Positions 50,101-59,100 of a DNA stretch of 64,000 nt are shown here, in pieces (the stretch's first letter is position 1; the number at the start of each line of letters is the position of its first letter). A program made the position numbers and the translations under genes. The stretch spans positions 38,847,579 to 38,911,578 of the forward strand of contig OU342638.1 of NCBI GenBank assembly GCA_910589415.1. The letters run 5' to 3'. The DNA comes from Malachius bipustulatus (lineage: Eukaryota; Arthropoda; Insecta; Coleoptera; Melyridae). The notes below the pieces were generated by a model. The model was not told the origin of the DNA and did not search any database. It saw only the letters and a list, made by a program, of their open reading frames with translations.

Positions 50101-53100
50101 CTTGAACAAGGTCCTCAATCCATTGTTGTTGATAAGGTTTTCGCTTGGAGTGACTCTTCGGTCGCTCTATCCTGGATCAAGTCGTCTCCACATCGGTGGA
50201 AGACTTTTGTTTCGAATCGTGTCGTCCACATTCAGGATCGAATTCCTCCGGATTGTTGGAATCATGTACGTTCAGGTGACAACCCAGCGGACGTCGCGTC
50301 TCGGGGCTTGTTACCAGAGGAGTTAGTCGGGGCTTCCGCATGGTGGGCGGGGCCTGAATTCCTCAGATTGCCGCTGGAATCTTGGCCAGCACTCGTTCCT
50401 ATTGCTCCCACTTCTGATGTTGAACTGGAGAAAAGGAATATTGTTTTGTTCGCTACGATAGAGATTTCGGATGTCGATGTTTTGTTGAAAAGATTTTCTT
50501 CTTTGAGGAAAATTCAGGGTATTATCGCTCGTTGTTTTCGTTTCACTAACAATTGTCGTGCTGTCAATAGGACCACTGGTGCATTGAGTGTCTCTGAGTT
50601 GCATGCTGCTCTCATGCACATTGTTAGAATTGTTCAATCTTCGGTCTTCTCTTCGGAATTGGAGAAAATTCGCTCTGGTAAACCATGTGCCAAGTACTTG
50701 CAGTCATTGTCGCCCTTTATTGATGATTTCGGTATTTTGCGAGTCGGGGGTCGACTGTTGCATTCGGGTTTAGCATTCGACGCTAAATATCCCGCATTGT
50801 TGCCAGGAAGGCATAGGTTGGTTGAACTTTTGATTGATCAGATACATCGAGGTAATTTGCACCCAGGAGTGAACACTACTCATTATCTCCTTCAACAAAA
50901 TTTTTGGATCCTGTCTGCTCGTAGGGTCATTCGTAGTTATTTGTCGAAATGCAATCGTTGCTTTCGCACTCGTCCCCTCTCGTTGGAGCCTCCCATGGGG
51001 AATTTACCTGTCGCTCGTGTCTCCCAATTGAAGCCTTTTAGTTGTGTCGGGGTCGATTATGGGGGACCCTTTCCTATTGTCTTGTCGAGGTATAGGGGTG
51101 TCAAAACTTCTAAAGCCTATTTATGTTTGTTCGTATGTTTCGCGACTCGCGCGATTCATCTCGAAATCGCTTCTGATTTATCGTCAGAGACTTTCCTGGC
51201 AGCTCTTAGGAGGTTTGTCGCTCGCCGCGGTCGCTGTAGTGACATCTACAGTGACTGTGGAACCAATTTCGTCGGAGCTAACAAGGAGCTCAACTCAAAT
51301 TTGAAAATCGCCGCAGAAGGGGAAGGTATTCGATGGCACTTCAATCCACCCTCAGCTCCACACTTCGGTGGACTGTGGGAGAGCGGTGTTAAGTCCGTCA
51401 AAACACACATGGCCCGTGTTATTGGTGGTCAAATTTTGACTTATGAGGAGCTGAACACCTTCATCGTTCAGATCGAGGCCGTCTTGAATTCGCGCCCCCT
51501 TTGCCCCATTAGTAGCGACCCCAACGATCTATCCGCGTTGACCCCTGGTCATTTTCTGACCTTGGAACCTCTGTCGTCGGTGCCGGATGTGAACTTGTCA
51601 CATCTGAAGATTTCTCGTCTTTCTCGTTGGCAATTGGTGCAACGGATGCAACGTGATTTTTGGACACGTTGGAGGGCTGAATATCTTCATAATTTCCACC
51701 AGAGGAGTAAATGGTCGAAAACCCATTTGTTTGAGTCAACGGATATCGGTTCGTTGGTGTTGATAAAGGATGAATTGTTGTCTCCTTTGAAATGGGCTCT
51801 AGGAAGAATTGTTTCTCTGCACCCTGGTGCGGATGGTGTCGCCAGGGTTGCCTCGGTTCGTACGACCAAAGGTCTTTGTAAACGACCTCTGGTCAAACTT
51901 TGCCCGTTACCTAACCAGTAACGGACTCAGGGAATTTCGTCCCTGACTTGTCGTTTCGTTTCGTTTCGTTTTTGTTATTGTCGTTAGTTTCGTTTTCGTT
52001 AGTTTCGCTTTTGGTTCAATTTTCTGATAGCGGAAAATTCCTCCGGTAATTTTGGTGGGCGGTATGTTACGTCCTTGGTGAATAATCGATTTGTATTCTC
52101 TAAGACACCACCGTTTCCTACCCCTTCCTATCCCTTTACACATTTGACGAAGGAAAAGGACACCTGACCGGACAGGACCACACATAGACAGGAGAGTCGA
52201 GGTTTAACATCGAGAGAGGAGAGAGCTCGACCAAGAGTGCCGTTCGTACCAGACTCGTCGATGCTGGTGTTACGGAAACGGGATACCTAGTTCTTTAATT
52301 AAATAAGGAAGCGGTATAAAGTAGTGGAACAATCGTGGGTACCTACATAGTGAAGCAGAGTGAACAATAATAATAGTTACAACATCTCGCAAATTAAAAC
52401 AAGTGCCCCTTTAGTCGGACAAGACACAAGGTCAGTAATTTCGATAATTATTAATTAATTGTGTTCCTGTCAATCATTGGCAATTATAGCCTGGTCCTTC
52501 CCTAAATTTCGATCCTGTCACCGTGGCGATTTGTCATTACCATCGCGGCATCGAGCCGCATTAATTTAGCCCCTTTCAGGATCGAATCGCGTCGTTAATA
52601 TTTTTAGGCTCTTTGACGCGGAGTTAACACTCTGGTTGGCTCGCAATTTTTCTAAACCGTGTTTGGCTCGCAATTTTTTGCATAAACTCCGGTTAGCTCG
52701 CAATTTTTTTACAAACTCTGGTTGGCTCGCCATTTTTTTACAAACTCCAGTTGGCTCGAAATTTTTTAAAAACTCCGGTTAGCTCGCAATTTTTCCCAAA
52801 CTCTGGTTGGCTCGTCATTTTTTTTTTTTTTTTACAAACTTCAGTTGACTCGCAATTTTTTTACAAACTCTGGTTGGCTCGCAATTTTTCTAAACCGTGT
52901 TTGGCTCGCAATTTTTTGCATAAACTCCGGTTAGCTCGCAATTTTTTTACAAACTCTGTTTGGCTCGCATTTTTTTTTTACTGGCTGGCTGCAATTTTTT
53001 TTTTAAACTGACTGGCTCGCAATTTTTTTTAAAACTGGTTTTGAAGTAAACTAAAATACTAAAATACTAACTAAAATTTTGAAGTAGACGTGTGTATGCT

Positions 53101-56100
53101 TATACGACTGCCTTCAACTGCAGGAAATCATAATTGATTCCGAGCTGTCTTTCTTGTGGTCCATGGAGATTTGCTCCGAACGTTTCATCTACAACTACCT
53201 GCTACAGAGCATCATCACCGTTTAGGATACCTAAAAATAGGAACGGCCCACCAACCGTGTCCGTTCAGTTATCAGTAAACACGCGGAGTGCAAGTTTCTC
53301 TAATTTAATCGTCGTATCGTCTGCGCACGCGTAACCGCTCACGATGCATGTCTGCTGCAGTTGAGCACGAAACGTTCAGAGCAAATCTCCATGGACCACA
53401 GAAAAACAGCCTGGAATCAATTGTGATTTCAAATTGATTTTTCTCGCCGTGATTATCAGTTTCGCCACAGCAAGATTTGATGTTTTTTTGCAATTCAATT
53501 TGTTCCGTCAATGACTTTCGACTTGTCTCTTTTGCCTGATACAACAAAAGCGGATCGAACGCGACGGCTTTAATAGGTAGGTACGGGGGAGGGGTTACGA
53601 CGTCGCGACAGGTGCGTGATTGTTGTTTATTTACGACGAGTTCGGGCGAAACGAGGAAATTTTTTCGATTCCCCGAGTTGGCTGCGAGAGGTGAGAAGGA
53701 AGCGCTCCTCATCCTACTACCACCGTTCCTGCCTACCTGCCGTCCCCAGCTCGGTCATTAAAAATTTATTAAATTTACGACACGGCTGGCTGAAAGCCGA
53801 AGGCTGTCCTTTGCAATCGCAATTTCGAACCTTCATTTCCATTAACCCGCCCGCCGCCCCCGCGCGGCCGCCGCTCGCGATCCATAAAGATCGCCGCTAA
53901 CCATTATCCGCGTCTAATTTTAAACATTTCAAAATAAATAATTCATCTGGTTACGATTCGAGGAGCGCGGCTAGGTAGAAAGAGGTTATTTCCTAGTCCG
54001 TCCCGTCCGTCTGTTCTCAAGCCTCATCTCATCGTCGACATAATGTTGTGGTGACCTCTGCACGACGACGACGGCGGTTTATTTCTAGTTAGTCCTGACC
54101 GGGCGGCTCACCTTTACTTTACTCGCCCCCTTTCCCCGCTGTTTGTTGCTCCCCCGCCACGCTGCAGGATGATTTCATTCGATCCGACTTCCGCGTGCGA
54201 GCGGCAAAGGTCGCCCCCCCTGATCTTCGTGCAGCTGACAGGAGGGAACTCTGAGACTGAGACAGAACTAACCGAGCCGAAGCTCGAAGCGGGACTGGGA
54301 CTGGTAACAGTCCGGTGACTAAGTGCAAACAAGGCGAGCTCTGGCCTCTGCTGGCTCTGGACATCAGAAACCAGCAGAAACTATAAAATGAACAGAAGAG
54401 CGATTTTTGGCGCTGTTGCCGAATCGTGCCTGTGATAGCCTCTCGGCGTCGGCGAACCGCGTCGAGCACCGTGAGCGAGTGATGGACCCGCACTCTCCGC
54501 AGTTCCACGAGAAAGTGATGTAAACGTAAATCTAGCAACGTGGAACGTGATGATTTGCTACAATGTTGCGAAGAGAGATGGTGGGGATGGAGCGGTGGGG
54601 ACTACTCCGCCTACTTTTACACGAACGTGTGGTGGGAGAGGAGACGTTTCCCGGAAAGCCAGCTCGAGCGGTGCTCGGAGTTGTAAGAGCGAGTAGAGAG
54701 GGCTGCTGCTGCACATTTTATTTTATCATCGATCAGGAAAGCGATTTAAAACGAGCCCTCTTTATTATTATACACAGCCGGAGCAGGCAATGTGATGGTT
54801 TTTATGACAGGGGTGGAGGGTGGATGAGGGTTGAAAGAATGGATCGATCATATAGCGCCTACATTGTTTTTTTTCATCAGCTTTTCATCATTTTAAGGGC
54901 GAAATCCGTAGGTACCTAGGTAGTAGATAGTCGCAGAGTCGGGACTCCCTTGCAGTGTCACAAGTTGTTCCAATCATTATACAATTCCATTCCCATTCTC
55001 TTGAATATTATCAATAATGACGTCTGATTAAATCGTTCAATCATCCAGCAAACCCGCAATATTTCGTACAATTACAGTAAATCTTGCAATAAGTGGCAGC
55101 GTTGTCGGAACCATTTCGCCTCCCGCTTCTCCAAAGTGGGGATTAATCCATAATGGCCGCTCACGACTCAGCCAATAGCCGCGAGACTCGCCCCTCCTCG
55201 TTCACTCGTATCCCCACCAAGCTGCTCGCTATTGGTCGCGGCCTCCGGTCATCGTTCTTGTTCACGGTGGAAGGGCGCGCTAGGGGTTCAAGGGAAAACG
55301 ACACGATGCGCCGAAGCGCGGCGTCGACGTTGCCGAACTGCGAGAGAAGTACGCGCGCTTGGAGAGAAAGGGGCAAGGTCGTCCGTTGTTGTTGGGTATA
55401 TTGGAGGCGATCCGGCGTCGCGGCCGGGTTCGTTAGCATGTGTGAGATCGATCATGCGTGCAAAAGCTGGCCCGAGCTATTTTTGGCTTTGAAAATCGTT
55501 AGAGTAAATATGTTATTATTGTGGCCGCTAATTATCATTATTTTACATAATTAGTGACGGGAAAACCTTGAGAATGCGCGACCGTAGATGATTCCGCGTC
55601 TCCCCGTTCGTTTCGGGAACCGCGTCCTCTAAAAATACGTTTTCATATTTTCGGTTCCTTTTTTTTTCCCTTTCGATTCGAATCGCGTAGGTAGCAGCCA
55701 GCGATTGAATGGTCGGTCGCACGCTGCTTGTCAACAAGGTCATTGCCAAGTTGACGAAAACGTTATAAATAATGTTGCCCGTCAAATGTCATCGGAGAGG
55801 TTTTATGTCGCCGCGATGAATTATTTTCGATGCGAAGGTCGTTTCGTTTGTTTTGCTCGGAAAATCCCGCTTGAAAATCGTGGTGGAATAGACGAGATGT
55901 GAAATAAGTTCCTTTTATTCCACCGCGGTTCGAACATATGCTTCTTTCGATTTAAAATAAATTCCATGGTGGAATCGACCGGCTATGAAATAAGAAACAT
56001 TCATGAAAATTTTAAAGTAGTACTTTTCGTTCAATCCACCACGAAATAGAAACCACGATATAAAAAATTTGAACATGTTTCCGATTGTGGTGGAATGGAA

Positions 56101-59100
56101 GGTGTAACGAATTGAGTGAAAAATATTTTTCGTTCCTTCCACCACGAATAAAAACTGCAATAAAACGGTTCTTTGATAGTTTGTGTTGTATTGAAATGGA
56201 CGAGTCATTGTTGTTATTTCTACTTCTGTGCGACATTTATCCTCAATTACTTACCGTAAAAATCGAGACGATTATGATGAAACAGTAAAAACAACGAAAT
56301 TCGTGAAAAATAAGTGGTGGAATAGACGCAGTATGATTTAATTTTCGTTTATTCCACCCCGATTATAAAAATATTCACTTGAAGGTCGAGCTGTAAAAAA
56401 TTTAAACCATAGTGGAATGAACCAGTTATGAAATGGTTTTGTCTTTTTCCACCAAGATTCAAATTTTTTTTTATTCAGTCAGTCATTTTTTTCAATTATT
56501 GCATTATAACGTGTTCCATCGCAATTAAAAACTGCAATAAAAAGGTTTTTTTTGACAGTTGTATTGCAATGGACGAGTGATTAATTACTTGACGTAACAA
56601 TCGAGACAATTATGATGAAACAGTAAAAATAATAAAAAAAATTATGAAAAATAAATAATTGGTGGAATAGACGCAGTGTCATATAACTTGCGTTTATTCC
56701 ACCATGAAGGCTGTTCTGAAAAAAAAATTGAAACCGCGGTGGAATGAACCAGTAAATGTAATGGCTCTGTGTTATTCCACCAAGGTTAAAAAAAATCATT
56801 TTTTCATACCACCATTTTTTCAATTTCATTATAACACATGTTTTACGAGAATAAGCCGCGTGTAAGGAATATTTCCTTGAGTTATGGAATATTTTAGTTA
56901 TTCCGCCACGGTTTAGAAAGCTACCGTTCTCTTTTCAAATTACCTAAAATAAATCAATAATAAAGCTGTGGTGGAAATTACCAAGTCCATGTAAAGGACA
57001 CCTTAAAAGTTTGTTGATTCCACCACGCACCGTCCGACTCGGATGTTAAAGCGTTTTTCTTTACGAATTTCAGACCTCCATCGGGCCACTCTAACCTCCA
57101 GCCGGTGGCTCCGGATCCATACAAGCCCTCCCGTTCGCCTCTGCCCGTCACCGCCGTCTCTTCGGCCCGTTACCCGTATCCGTCGATCGCCGCGCCGCCC
57201 CATCAGCCCACCGGTCAGGGAGGCGGGGGCGGCGTGGTGGCTCGCTATCCCGCTTCGATGGCGCCCTACCGGGACGTCGGACAGGGTCGCCAGCATCGCA
57301 TTTCCCTGCTGCCCGACTATCGAGGGGGCGTCACCGCTCAGCAGCAGCAGCAACAGCAGCAGCAACAGCAGCAACAGCAGCAGGGATGCGGCGACCAGAT
57401 GGGCAGTCAGCAGGCGGCGCAACAGCCGCTGGTCAAGAAGATCAGGCTGCAAGACGGACAGGCCGGAAAGGAGTGCGTCATGACGCCTCTCAGAGTGGAC
57501 ACTAGGGTGAGTGACTCTTTTTTTTTATATATTACGATGACAAGAAGTGATAAGTGTCATTGTCAGAATAATTAGTTGGAAAGGTGATTTTCTGAAATTA
57601 AGGTCGTTTTTTCGTGCGTGTTTCAGGACCCCCCGCTGACGATCTACAACCCGCAGCTCGAACCTATCTCGCCGACGCTGCCTGATCACTCGGATCAGAC
57701 GTTTCGCAGCACCAAGGACCACCTGATCCAGCAGATCGGAAAGGTGGATCGCGAGATCGCAAAGGCCGAGTCGCAGATCTCGATCCTGCGGAAGAAGGAG
57801 CGCGAGCTCGAAGAAACGGCGACGAGGGCCGCGAGCGGGCAACTAGCCGGGGACGGCCGGGCGGCCGAAGAACAGGGCGCCGCGGGCGAGAAGACCGGCG
57901 CCCAGAGCTTACCTCAGAAAGTGTACGCCGAGAACAGGCGAAAAGCGTGGATGGCCCACAGTAAACTCGACAGTCTGGGTGAGTTCCTTTTTCAACAGGG
58001 TCTTGAATTTTTGAACTTTTTTTTTTTTTTGTAAAATTCCGGAAAGAAAACTTTTTAGATTAACGACGATGTGTTTTATCAGCAGGTCCCCGTGTCGATT
58101 TCCCCCTGTACAACCAACCTTCAGACGCGAGCGTCTACCACGAGCAGCGTCGCCGTCACGCCGTCTTCAAGGGGCGCCTCCTGGAGTACTTCAAGCGGCG
58201 CCACGCGGACCGGGACCAGCGGAACCGTCACGTCGCCGAAACGTACAGCAAACTGATGACCGAGTGGCTGCGGAAGGTCGACCGGGTCGAGGCGAGCGCG
58301 AAACGCAAGGCGAAAGAGGCGCGGAACAGGGAGTTCTTCGAGAAGGTGTTCCCGGAGCTGAGGAAGCAGCGAGAGGACAGGGAGAGGTAAGTCGAGTTGA
58401 TCCCGTCGTCCTAATCTCTCCCGTTTCCCTTCCCCCATCTCGCAGTGATTATTTCAAATCGAGTTTGAACTCTTCGGCCAGGTTCAACCGTGTGGGGGCG
58501 CGCGTGAAATCGGAAGCCGACATGGAGGAGATAATGGACAACCTGCAGGAACAAGCAATGGAGGACAAGAAGATGCGCAGCTACGCCGTGATACCGCCAG
58601 TGCTGTTGGACAGACGAGACAGAAAGGCGGCGTACCGCGACACGAACGGACGTCTCCCCAACATGGAGGACATCTACAAGGAACGCCAGTATCTGAACGT
58701 CTGGATACAGAGCGAGAAGGAAGCTTTTAAGGTGCGTTTCTTTCTTGTCTAACTCTCTTTTTACGCCTCTGTATCTTTCGCCTCCCTCTTTCTCTCTTTT
58801 TTCTGTTCCATCTCTATCTTGTCCCCTATCTATCTCTCTCTCTCTCTTCCATCTTTTTCTCTCTCCTCATCCTTTCATCTCCCTCTGTCTGTCTTTCCTC
58901 TACCTCTGTCTCTCTTCACTCACCCTTTATCTCTCTTCACTCACTCTCTATCTCTCTTACCTCATCCGCTATCTCTATCCCCTCCCTCTATCTATCACCC
59001 CTCCCTCTCTTTCCTCATCATCTATTCCACTTTCCTCTTCTCTTTTTCTTCGCCTTATCTCTTTCCTCACTCTATATCTCTCATTCCTTTCCATCTGACT

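Noticed and set aside
52751..53011. 86-codon frame in the 29-bp minisatellite
   Set aside because: Repeat artefact (repeating LARNF words).
54119..54538. 139-codon minus-strand frame in GC-rich intron
   Set aside because: Overlaps other frames of similar length on both strands, no domain; explained by local GC content.
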